DNA of 41,199 bases from JANWHZ01 sp964527385 (lineage in GTDB: Bacteria; Patescibacteriota; Saccharimonadia; Saccharimonadales; UBA4665): positions 1 through 41,199 of the forward strand of contig CAZGPZ010000003.1 in the NCBI GenBank assembly GCA_964527385.1, given 5' to 3'. The notes below the pieces were generated by a model. It did not search any database. It saw nothing but the letters and a program-made list of their open reading frames with translations, and was not told the origin of the DNA. The translations under genes and the position numbers were made by a program. This document shows positions 1 to 6,726 of this stretch, piece after piece (position 1 is the first letter of the stretch; the number at the start of each line of letters is the position of its first letter).

Positions 1-54
1 GGTAAGATAGAGCAAGCAATAGAATATACTAAAGATATAATTGCTGCCTTTTAG
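1..54 (+). CDS. C-terminal end of an unidentified protein (partial)
   Basis: An open frame enters from the left edge and ends at TAG (52-54), giving a 17-residue tail that ends in DIIAAF. It lies 18 nt upstream of argS on the same strand, so the two may be co-transcribed. The codons are more AT-rich than those of argS. Too little is visible to name the protein. Confidence 0.5.
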   Translation, partial: GKIEQAIEYTKDIIAAF

Positions 55-72
55 GTTTGACGACGAGGAACT

Positions 73-1836
73 ATGAAAACAGAGCTTGAGCGAACAATAA
101 AAACCGCGGCCCAGAATGTATTCGGTATTGCTATAGATGTCGAGTTGACCCGGCCGGATGAACAATTCGGCGACTACGCGACGAATGTGGCACTGCAATT
201 GGCGGGGAAGCTGCACAAAAACCCGCGCGAAGTCGCGGAAGCATTGGCTGTGAAACTCCGTGAAAACTTGGGCGGCAAAGTGTCGGACGTATCCGTTGCC
301 GGACCGGGCTTTCTGAACATCAAATTGAGTGATACGGCGTTGATTGAGGCTATGGGGAGCAAGCCGGCACAAACATGGGCGGGCAAAACCGTCTCTACCG
401 AGTATTCTGATCCAAATCCTTTCAAGCCGCTGCATGCTGGGCACCTCTATACCACACTGATGGGCGACATCATCTCGCGGCTGTATGAACAAGCCGGCGC
501 GAACGTGTTGCGCATCAATTACACCGGTGACGTTGGCCGACATGTGGCGATCACGATGTGGGCGATTATTAAAACGCTCGGCGGCGAACTACCGGACAAA
601 TTGCCAGGGGATTTGCCGCTGCCGGAACGCCTAAAATGGCTCGGCGCGCGATATGTCGAAGGCAACAACGCGTTCGAAGATGACGAGGCGGTCAAAACTG
701 AGATACTGGCGGTAAACAAGCGCGTATATCAGATCCACGCCGAAGATGACCATGAGTCACCATTCGCGCAAATCTATTGGACTTGCCGAACCTGGAGTTA
801 CGATTACTTCACCTTCTTCTATGAACAGTTGCAGGTAAAACCGTTCACGCGGTATCTGCCGGAGAGCGAAGTGACACCGGCCGGCGTGGAAGCGGTGAAG
901 GCGCACATTAGCGACGGCGTGTACACCGAAAGCGACGGCGCGATTGTCTTTGACGGTGAAAAATACGGGCTGCACACCCGAGTGTTCATTACAACCGCTG
1001 GCTTGCCGACGTACGAAGCCAAGGAAGTCGGCCTCATCCTTACGAAATGGCGTGATTACCATTTTGATTGGTCGGTTATCATTACTGCCAACGAGATCGA
1101 CCAATATATGGCCGTGGTCTATAAAAGTATCGAACAGTTCGAGCCAGAACTCGTTAAGCGGAGCAAACATCTGACGCACGGCGTCGTGAAGCTTCAGGGC
1201 GGCGTGAAGATGAGCTCGCGCAAAGGCAACATCGTAACGGCGCAAGATATCTTGGAGGCCGCACGTATTACTGGAAAAGAATCAGGCACGAACCCCAGCG
1301 AGGAAACGGTCCTGGCGGCGGTGAAGTATGCTTTTGCCAAGAACCGTATCGGCGGAGACATTGCTTACGATCCAAAGGAATCAGTGGCGCTCGAAGGCAA
1401 TAGCGGACCGTATCTGCAATACGCGCATGCCCGAGCGCGGTCTATTTTGGGCAAGGCCCAGCTGGCTCGTCATCCCCATGGAAATGGGGATCCAGTAATT
1501 GACGACGAAGCCTCTTCTAACTGGATTCTCGATCAGGTCGGGAATGACGGTGACGTGAATGGCGGAAATATTGAACTGGAGCCGGGCGAGCGGAGCTTGG
1601 TGCGGAAAATTTCGGAATACGCTGAAGTGGTAGACAAAGCTACCAGCGAGCTGCTGCCGCATTATATTTGCACGTATCTGTATGAGTTGGCACAGACGTT
1701 TAATAGTTTCTACGAGCATAACCGGGTTATTGGCGATCCTCGCCAGGCGGTCCGTTTGGCACTTGTTGGGCGCTATGCTGACACGCTGAAAGCCGGATTG
1801 GAGCTGCTTGGCATCACCGCGCCTGATAGAATGTAA
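73..1836 (+). CDS. argS: Arginyl-tRNA synthetase
   Basis: Class I aminoacyl-tRNA synthetase charging tRNA-Arg with arginine in the cytosol. 587 aa, the usual length. The N-terminal part resembles the ArgS additional domain. The HIGH signature reads HAGH in the context PNPFKPLHAGH (about residue 120), and the KMSKS-like loop reads KMSSRKGN (about residue 380). The SGPYLQYAHAR block and the C-terminal DALR-type anticodon domain ending in LELLGITAPDRM follow. A GAGGA ribosome site lies just before the ATG. Odd: about 27 residues around 466-493 are encoded by an inverted-repeat element (1468-1549) that resembles a second, intergenic copy near 22.0 kb. It sits between the catalytic core and the DALR domain, where family members have a short variable linker, so the protein is probably still functional. 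Confidence 0.97.
   Translation: MKTELERTIKTAAQNVFGIAIDVELTRPDEQFGDYATNVALQLAGKLHKNPREVAEALAVKLRENLGGKVSDVSVAGPGFLNIKLSDTALIEAMGSKPAQTWAGKTVSTEYSDPNPFKPLHAGHLYTTLMGDIISRLYEQAGANVLRINYTGDVGRHVAITMWAIIKTLGGELPDKLPGDLPLPERLKWLGARYVEGNNAFEDDEAVKTEILAVNKRVYQIHAEDDHESPFAQIYWTCRTWSYDYFTFFYEQLQVKPFTRYLPESEVTPAGVEAVKAHISDGVYTESDGAIVFDGEKYGLHTRVFITTAGLPTYEAKEVGLILTKWRDYHFDWSVIITANEIDQYMAVVYKSIEQFEPELVKRSKHLTHGVVKLQGGVKMSSRKGNIVTAQDILEAARITGKESGTNPSEETVLAAVKYAFAKNRIGGDIAYDPKESVALEGNSGPYLQYAHARARSILGKAQLARHPHGNGDPVIDDEASSNWILDQVGNDGDVNGGNIELEPGERSLVRKISEYAEVVDKATSELLPHYICTYLYELAQTFNSFYEHNRVIGDPRQAVRLALVGRYADTLKAGLELLGITAPDRM
1468..1549. repeat. Palindromic repeat inserted in frame in argS
   Basis: The 82-bp block starts CGTCATCCCC and ends GGGAATGACG, which are imperfect inverted ends. 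Inside are GGGGATCCAG near the left and CTGGATTCTC near the right, so each half is a small hairpin and the whole is a larger palindrome. The motif CGTCATTCCC...GGGGATCCAG recurs at 21999-22064. Such palindromes form dispersed repeat families in many bacteria, and in-frame insertion into genes is known for Rickettsia palindromic elements; kinship with those is inference. The insert is translated without interrupting argS. Confidence 0.7.
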
Positions 1837-1856
1837 ATTGGCAAAGGGAGAGCATC

Positions 1857-2327
1857 ATGGCAAATTCACAGCAACCGGAATCAGAATCAAAGCCGCTTGA
1901 CGACAAGACGCAGGCGGAGCTAAAACGCGAGGCGAAAGCCCGGCTGAAGCGGCTTGATCCGACCTCCAAAGCGGCAGTTATCGGTGACGTGCTCGGCTCG
2001 CCGGTCACCGGCCCGTTAGCCGGGTTTATAACATTTATACGCGAACGGGCAGTAGTGGGGTTGGCGATTGGGTTTGTGATCGGCACGCAGGTCCAAGTGG
2101 TCGTGAAGCAGTTTATTGCCAGTTTTGTCGACCCGTTGTTCGCGCTTGTCATTCCCGGGAACAAATCCCTTAGCGAGGAAGTATGGAACGTCCATGCCGG
2201 TAGCCATACGGCTTCATTTGGCTGGGGCGCGCTGGTCTACGCGCTGCTTGATTTCTTCTTCATCGTATTCGCGATTTACCTGGTTATTCACCTGCTGAAA
2301 CTGGACAAGCTGGACAAGAAGCAGTAG
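1857..2327 (+). CDS. MscL-family large-conductance mechanosensitive channel
   Basis: Probable inner-membrane pressure-release channel. 156 aa. A charged, Lys/Arg-rich N-terminal segment of about 55 residues precedes a first membrane helix whose sequence FIRERAVVGLAIGFVIGTQ matches the MscL pattern of an amphipathic start running into TM1. A loop follows, then a second helix (about 122-148) and a short Lys/Asp tail. Canonical MscL begins almost directly at the amphipathic helix, so the long N-terminal extension is unusual. An AAAGGGAG ribosome site precedes the ATG, 20 nt after argS, suggesting co-transcription. Its 3' end abuts the convergent HxlR gene. The family call rests on the TM1 pattern; the exact gene is less certain. 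Confidence 0.7.
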   Translation: MANSQQPESESKPLDDKTQAELKREAKARLKRLDPTSKAAVIGDVLGSPVTGPLAGFITFIRERAVVGLAIGFVIGTQVQVVVKQFIASFVDPLFALVIPGNKSLSEEVWNVHAGSHTASFGWGALVYALLDFFFIVFAIYLVIHLLKLDKLDKKQ

Positions 2328-2330
2328 TAA

Positions 2331-2669
2331 CTAACGCCCGTCTGTGTAGTATTTGTCGCCCCAAGCGGCCATTTGCTTGAGGATGGGCAGTATGTCCTCG
2401 CCCTTTTTGGTCAAGGTGTATTCGGTGCGCGGAGGAGCTTCAGCGTAGCTTTTTTTGGTGATAATGCCGTGCGATTCCAGGTCATCCAACCGTTGCGATA
2501 GGGTGCGGGGGTTGATGTTGCCAACGGTTTTCTCCAGCCCACAGAAGCGGTTTTCACCTGAGGCCAAGTCGCGCAGGATCAGGGCTGTCCACTTATTGCC
2601 AATAATCTCCATGGCTGCGGCGATGCAACCAGTCTTGGATTCGATCTTATGGGCAATCACTGTTGTCAT
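2331..2669 (-). CDS. HxlR-family winged-helix transcriptional regulator
   Basis: 112 aa from the ATG at 2669 (a TTG start at 2684 is possible but unneeded). HxlR-type signatures are visible: GCIAAAMEIIGNKWTALILRDL for the first helices, ENRFCGLEKTV, then NPRTLSQRLDDLESHGII as the recognition helix and turn, and TEYTLTKKGEDILPIL for the wing. This family often senses redox or electrophile stress through a Cys near the N-terminus; here a Cys sits at about residue 15. It is divergent from an FMN reductase with two palindromes between them, the usual layout for a regulator and its target. No Shine-Dalgarno; a TATAGT box (2676-2681, minus) ends 6 nt before the ATG, so the mRNA is probably leaderless. 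Confidence 0.9.
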   Translation of the reverse strand: MTTVIAHKIESKTGCIAAAMEIIGNKWTALILRDLASGENRFCGLEKTVGNINPRTLSQRLDDLESHGIITKKSYAEAPPRTEYTLTKKGEDILPILKQMAAWGDKYYTDGR

Positions 2670-2675
2670 TTTTAT

Positions 2676-2724
2676 ACTATACAAAATATAGTTAGTGCAC
2701 TATGCTAATGATATACAAAGTATA
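2676..2724. promoter_or_regulatory. Paired operator palindromes between HxlR gene and reductase
   Basis: Two perfect inverted repeats share a core: ACTATA-CAAAA-TATAGT (2676-2692) and TATAC-AAA-GTATA (2712-2724). The first overlaps the TATAGT -10 box of the HxlR gene; the second lies just upstream of the reductase. Between them is AGTGCACT, itself a palindrome. HxlR proteins bind as dimers, so these are the likely operators for autoregulation and control of the reductase (inference). Confidence 0.6.
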
Positions 2725-2745
2725 CCATAGCCGAAAGGAAACGAC

Positions 2746-3333
2746 ATGAAACTAGCAATCATACTGGGGTCGACCCGTGAAAACCGCACGACTGAACGCT
2801 TGGCGCAGTGGGTGCTTGGCGGAGCCGGAAAAAAGGAAGGCATCGATGCTGAAATCGTAGACTTGCGGGATTACCCGATGCCATTTTTCGATGAGCCAAA
2901 GAGCCCTCGGTACAACCCTGACCGTCATATCGATGAAACCGCGCAGAAATGGTTGGCAAGGATCCAAGCAGCCGACGCTTACATTTTCGTAACTCCCGAA
3001 TACAACCATTCAATTCCCGGCGTGCTAAAGAATGCGTTGGATTACGTGACATGGGAAATGCTGCGCAAACCGGCGACCGTAGTCTCACATGGTTCTGTCG
3101 GTGGGGCCCGGGCTACGATGCACCTGAAGGAAATCCTCAACGAGTCGCGTGCGGTGGTCGTTCCGATGCAGCTGGCTGTACTCGGGATGCACGAAAAAAT
3201 TGATGCTGAAGGTACATTGGAAGAGAGCGAACAGTCCGCCGAAAACGGCTTGGCCGCCCGCCTCGATGCGCTGCTAACGGAGCTTGCTTGGTACAGCGAC
3301 GCCCTTGCTGCTGCCCGGTCAAACGGCGCATAA
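2746..3333 (+). CDS. NAD(P)H-dependent FMN reductase (flavodoxin-like)
   Basis: 195 aa flavodoxin-fold oxidoreductase. The N-terminal KLAIILGSTRENRTTERLA is the phosphate-binding loop that holds FMN, and VTPEYNHSIPGVLKNALDY is the family-typical PEYNxSxPGxLKNAxD motif. GSVGGARA and the C-terminal helix fit the same family. It likely transfers electrons from NAD(P)H to FMN or quinone/nitro/azo compounds; the substrate cannot be told from sequence. An AAAGGA site lies 5-6 nt before the ATG. It is divergent from an HxlR regulator, which suggests induction by a reactive compound. The C-terminal 20 residues are Ala-rich and variable. Confidence 0.92.
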   Translation: MKLAIILGSTRENRTTERLAQWVLGGAGKKEGIDAEIVDLRDYPMPFFDEPKSPRYNPDRHIDETAQKWLARIQAADAYIFVTPEYNHSIPGVLKNALDYVTWEMLRKPATVVSHGSVGGARATMHLKEILNESRAVVVPMQLAVLGMHEKIDAEGTLEESEQSAENGLAARLDALLTELAWYSDALAAARSNGA

Positions 3334-3364
3334 CAAACAATATCGCTGCAAGTCCTAGGTGCAG

Positions 3365-3370
3365 TACAAT
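3365..3370 (+). promoter_or_regulatory. -10 box TACAAT of capA-like gene (leaderless)
   Basis: TACAAT followed by 6 nt and then the ATG at 3377, with no Shine-Dalgarno between. This spacing puts the transcription start at or next to the start codon. Confidence 0.5.
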
Positions 3371-3376
3371 AAGATC

Positions 3377-4579
3377 ATGTCGAGGCGTCGCGGGCAAGCA
3401 CGGATAAGCGTATGGCCGGTTGTATTGTTTTGCGGCGCCTTGCTTTGTGTGTTGGGGTTTGCCACCATTGACGCCCACCGCGCCGCCGCGCCGGCCAAGG
3501 CAATAACTGTTCAGGCTGCTGCCGAACCGTCCGAAGTGCTCGGCAGGTACTTGCTGACCGGCACGACGACATGGGCGCGTGCCGTCGAGCGCGACGCGGA
3601 TGGCAATTATGCCCAGCCATTTAGCCAGCTGAAGACATTTAACCGTAGCCAGTACGACGCGTGGTCGACGGATTTCGAATGCCCGATCACTAACAATGTC
3701 GTGCCATTCAGCGAACAGGTTAACAGCCTGGTGTTTAACTGCCGCCCGGAATTCCTGCCGGCAGCCACGAAGTACTTTACTATATTCGACCTCGCCAATA
3801 ACCATACTGACAACCAAGGCGGTGAAGCGGGCTTAGAATCCACGCGGGAGTATCTGCAAAAGGCGGGCGTGCAATATTTTGGCACATTCGACCCGGCTGA
3901 TAGCAAAAATGTATGCGAAGTCCTGGCGCTGCCTGTCCGGGTGGAAAAATCGGACAAATCGATTACCAAGGCTAGCTTGCCGGTCGCGTTCTGCGGGTGG
4001 CACTATGTCTTCCGGTTGCCTCGCGCGGGCGAGATGGACGTCATGGACGCGTACAACAAAATCATGCCCGTGTTCGCGTTCGCGGAAATGGGCACGGAGT
4101 ATGAGGCTCATGCCAACGCAACACAGCAATCAATCGCGCACCAGATCATTGACCACCAACCAGAATTCTTGATCGCCAACAATCCCCATTGGGTGCAGAA
4201 CACGGAAGTATACAAAGACAAATTGGTCGTCTATTCTACAGGTAACTTCATTTTCGACCAGCTTGACCAAGAAACGAACCGTGATGCGAATATAGACCTG
4301 AACATCACGGTGCAATACGATAGCAATGTCGCAAAATGGTTAGCGCTGGGTCCGAGCTGCGCAGCATTCCACGACGACTGCCTTGCCAAGGCGCAGGAAG
4401 AAGGCTTGTCCAAAGTACAGCTGCACATCACCTATGGCATCGTGGCGGGGAACAGCGGTGACCGCGTTGTTAGCCACAAAGCTGATGCCGTGACACAAGC
4501 ATCGGTGGAACAGCGTATGAACTGGACAACAACCTGCAAGCAGCTAACCCAAGCGGTAGGATATAATAGTTGCTTATGA
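3377..4579 (+). CDS. CapA-like (poly-gamma-glutamate synthesis type) exported protein
   Basis: 400 aa from the ATG at 3377. An N-terminal positively charged stretch and a hydrophobic helix (about residues 10-27) indicate export or membrane anchoring. The CapA fold is recognised from ANNHTDNQGGEAGLEST, EMGTEYEAHANATQQS, NPHWVQNTEVYKDKLVVYSTGNFIFDQ. CapA proteins belong to the metallophosphatase superfamily and act in the cell envelope. Here the metal motifs look eroded: the first GD is GT, the usual HWG is EMG, and the usual GHHPH is ANNPH. An altered or lost catalytic function is therefore possible. Its stop overlaps the orn start by 4 nt (ATGA). Confidence 0.82.
   Translation: MSRRRGQARISVWPVVLFCGALLCVLGFATIDAHRAAAPAKAITVQAAAEPSEVLGRYLLTGTTTWARAVERDADGNYAQPFSQLKTFNRSQYDAWSTDFECPITNNVVPFSEQVNSLVFNCRPEFLPAATKYFTIFDLANNHTDNQGGEAGLESTREYLQKAGVQYFGTFDPADSKNVCEVLALPVRVEKSDKSITKASLPVAFCGWHYVFRLPRAGEMDVMDAYNKIMPVFAFAEMGTEYEAHANATQQSIAHQIIDHQPEFLIANNPHWVQNTEVYKDKLVVYSTGNFIFDQLDQETNRDANIDLNITVQYDSNVAKWLALGPSCAAFHDDCLAKAQEEGLSKVQLHITYGIVAGNSGDRVVSHKADAVTQASVEQRMNWTTTCKQLTQAVGYNSCL
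4562..4567 (+). promoter_or_regulatory. -10 box TATAAT of orn (inside capA end)
   Basis: A perfect TATAAT lies within the last codons of the capA-like gene, 8 nt before the orn ATG at 4576, with no ribosome site. orn can thus be transcribed separately, probably as a leaderless message. Confidence 0.5.
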
Positions 4580-5142
4580 CAGACATGAAGCACACGCGGC
4601 CGACAAAATTATTATGGGTCGACCTGGAGATGACCGGGCTTGACCCGACAGTACACCGGATCGTTGAACTCGGAGCATTTGTTACTGATTTTTCTCTCAA
4701 ACCGATTGAGGGTAGTGAGTTTGCTGCTGTGATTTTTCAACCCGACGAAATACTGGCAGCTGCCAGCGAGGTCGCGAAGCAAATGGACGCGCAGAACGGC
4801 TTGCATGATCAGGTACGGAAGGCAGGCAAACCGGAAGCCGACGTGCAGCGCGACTTCGCGGCGTACATCCGCAAGCATTTCGGTGACGAACGAGCGGTCC
4901 TAGCAGGCAACTCAATCCACCAAGACCGGCGGTTTATCCGGCAGTGGTGGCCCGATGTCGAAGCGCTGCTCCATTACCGTATGCTCGATGTCAGCTCGCT
5001 CAAGGTCTACATGTGGGGTAAATACGGCCTGGCGTACGAGAAAAAAGAAACTCACCGGGCGCTCGACGACATTCGCGAAAGCATCGCCGAGTGGCAATAC
5101 TACATAGATTGGTTAGGGTCGCATGGACCACAAAACAGTTGA
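4576..5142 (+). CDS. orn: Oligoribonuclease
   Basis: 188 aa DEDDh 3'-to-5' exonuclease that degrades 2-5 nt RNAs (and linear pGpG) to mononucleotides, finishing mRNA decay begun by PNPase and RNase J elsewhere in the window. All four acidic residues and the His are visible: WVDLEMTGLD (Asp and Glu), AGNSIHQDRRFI (Asp), and HRALDDIRESI (His and final Asp). The RMLDVSSLK block is typical of Orn. Length matches the family. The ATG at 4576 is chosen over an upstream TTG because of the TATAAT spacing. Its 3' end overlaps the next gene by 20 nt, implying translational coupling. Confidence 0.97.
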   Translation: MTDMKHTRPTKLLWVDLEMTGLDPTVHRIVELGAFVTDFSLKPIEGSEFAAVIFQPDEILAAASEVAKQMDAQNGLHDQVRKAGKPEADVQRDFAAYIRKHFGDERAVLAGNSIHQDRRFIRQWWPDVEALLHYRMLDVSSLKVYMWGKYGLAYEKKETHRALDDIRESIAEWQYYIDWLGSHGPQNS

Positions 5143-5443
5143 GCAATATATCCTGAGCATGCCAAACACGCGATTGGACTATCCATTCGGCGAAGGTGTT
5201 GCCGTGTATAAAGTTGGCGACAAAATGTTTGCGCTAATCGAAGAGAAGAGCGACCCAGTGCGAGTCAGCTTGAAGTGCGACCCGCTCCTTGCGCAGACGC
5301 TAAGGGAACGATATGAAAGCGTCATGCCCGGCTATCACCTCAACAAAAAACATTGGAACACTATCATCCTCAGCGGGCAGCTTGCCTGGGAGGAGATCCA
5401 AGGTCTCATCAGGCATTCGTACAATCTGGTTACAGAGGGCTAA
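5123..5443 (+). CDS. MmcQ/YjbR family protein
   Basis: 106 aa. The pattern LDYPFGEGVAVYKVGDKMFALI, VSLKCDPLLAQTLRERY, PGYHLNKKHWNTI and LIRHSYNLV is that of the MmcQ/YjbR (CyaY-like fold, double-wing DNA-binding-like) family, whose cellular role is undefined. It overlaps the end of orn by 20 nt, so it is probably co-translated with it. Its 3' end overlaps the convergent gene at 5430-6089 by 14 nt. Confidence 0.88.
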   Translation: MDHKTVEQYILSMPNTRLDYPFGEGVAVYKVGDKMFALIEEKSDPVRVSLKCDPLLAQTLRERYESVMPGYHLNKKHWNTIILSGQLAWEEIQGLIRHSYNLVTEG

Positions 5444-6089
5444 CTGCCCCGCCTGTTGTGCCGCCACTCAACGTTAATAGCAGCTGCGCGTCTCCGTACG
5501 CATCGTGCAAATCTTGCTTTTCAGCGGTAGTGCGAGCGGCCGCGTACGCCAGTTTGAGGGCCTGGATATATGAACTCAATTGCGTGCTGGCTATAGACAG
5601 GTATGTCTGGTCATAGGTACCGCTGGTTTTGGCGCTCGCCAGCTCGTTGTCGGTAAGCGCGCTTTGCCGGGCGGCGAGTTGTTTGGATGAAGGTTTGGCG
5701 CCCTGCGAAGCAAGCAAGTTGCTGAACAACGCTTGCTCGCTGAGCATGCTGGCATACATAGTTGCGGCAACATTTTGCGTCGATTGCTCGTCAGCCTGCG
5801 ACACCGGCAGTTGCGATATGCGTGCCAATTCGGCTTGGCGTTGGGCGATGCCGAGCAGGGCAGCATTCGTATTATTGCCGCCCTTAGTGAAAATTGCCGA
5901 AATGATAATGCCAACCAGGAGTAGTACTATGCAGCCGCCCAGGATGATTATAATGCGTGTTTGCATCGACGAACCCAAGCTAAACAACCCTTTGGGCCGG
6001 TGGTTGCCCTGCATGATAAAGTCGTACTGGCCGGTGTTTTGCGGCACTGGCGCTTGTCCGGGCGAGAAGACCGTCTGCTGTGGTGGCAT
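5430..6089 (-). CDS. Single-pass membrane protein of unknown function
   Basis: 219 aa from the ATG at 6089, chosen because a TACCAT box ends 7 nt upstream; an ATG at 6095 and a TTG at 6125 are also in frame. A Pro/Gln-rich cytoplasmic N-terminus of about 45 residues precedes one hydrophobic helix (about 46-67). A soluble, probably extracytoplasmic, Ala/Gln/Ser-rich helical domain of 150 residues follows, with patterns such as QRQAELARISQL and YIQALKLAYAAARTTAEKQ suggesting coiled or bundled helices. I do not recognise the family. Confidence 0.75.
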   Translation of the reverse strand: MPPQQTVFSPGQAPVPQNTGQYDFIMQGNHRPKGLFSLGSSMQTRIIIILGGCIVLLLVGIIISAIFTKGGNNTNAALLGIAQRQAELARISQLPVSQADEQSTQNVAATMYASMLSEQALFSNLLASQGAKPSSKQLAARQSALTDNELASAKTSGTYDQTYLSIASTQLSSYIQALKLAYAAARTTAEKQDLHDAYGDAQLLLTLSGGTTGGAVSPL

Positions 6090-6137
6090 AAGCATAATGG
6101 TAGCCGAAAACGTGCCCTTCCTCAAGAGGGATCAGGA

Positions 6138-6166
6138 TTGCATTAAAGTCATTTCTATGTTAATGT
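6138..6166 (+). promoter_or_regulatory. Promoter TTGCAT-N17-TAATGT
   Basis: A -35-like TTGCAT and a -10-like TAATGT are spaced by 17 nt, and the -10 ends 6 nt before the ATG of the 6173 gene, so the transcript would be leaderless. Confidence 0.45.
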
Positions 6167-6172
6167 ATTTCT

Positions 6173-6673
6173 ATGACAAGCCCAGCGTTCGCTGAATCGC
6201 CAACCGATCAAAAACTGGAATATAAAGCGGAAGAATTTCCCGGCGACGACGGCACGGGCGTGATAGGCTATAATGTCGGTCCATTCAGATACTATGAGAC
6301 CACTGCACCGGTTATTAGCGACCCAGATGTATGCCGCAAGATGGTCACGACCGAACCGGATAGATATTTGCGCGGCATCCTTACGACCAAAGGACTTTGG
6401 CGATGGTCCTTTAATGTAGCAACTCACGACGTGCTGTATAGGGCGGATAGGAGTATGGGTGATATAGCGGTCAGATTGCAGTCGAAATCGGACTATGTCG
6501 ATGACGAGGGAACGAATCCACTACCGCGATTTGAGGTCAGGTCGTATGAGGGGTGGGAGGCGCAGGGAATTGAACTCGGTGCTACATTACAAAACGCCAT
6601 TCCAGGTGCTGATGTCAGCTATTATGTCGTCGAGCCTGATCCGGTTGATGAACCAAGCGAGTCCGCAGCCTAG
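6173..6673 (+). CDS. Conserved-looking protein of unknown function
   Basis: 166 aa, acidic, no signal peptide or membrane helix. Patterns seen are VGPFRYYETTAPVISDPDVC, a Trp/Arg segment GLWRWSFNV, and an acidic Pro-rich tail DPVDEPSESAA. I cannot assign a family. The upstream promoter and strong codon structure argue that it is a real gene. It stands alone between a convergent-end neighbour and dnaG. The 53 nt before dnaG hold a small hairpin (GCATAT-AGG-ATATGC, 6673-6687) and a possible promoter (TTGCCC-N18-GATACT). Confidence 0.65.
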   Translation: MTSPAFAESPTDQKLEYKAEEFPGDDGTGVIGYNVGPFRYYETTAPVISDPDVCRKMVTTEPDRYLRGILTTKGLWRWSFNVATHDVLYRADRSMGDIAVRLQSKSDYVDDEGTNPLPRFEVRSYEGWEAQGIELGATLQNAIPGADVSYYVVEPDPVDEPSESAA

Positions 6674-6726
6674 CATATAGGATATGCTTGCCCTGCAGGG
6701 GGGTTCTACCTGATACTTGGTAGTGT

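Noticed and set aside
3137..3817. Long minus-strand frame opposite the reductase and capA genes
   Set aside because: It covers the 3' half of one recognised gene and the 5' half of another and shows no protein pattern.
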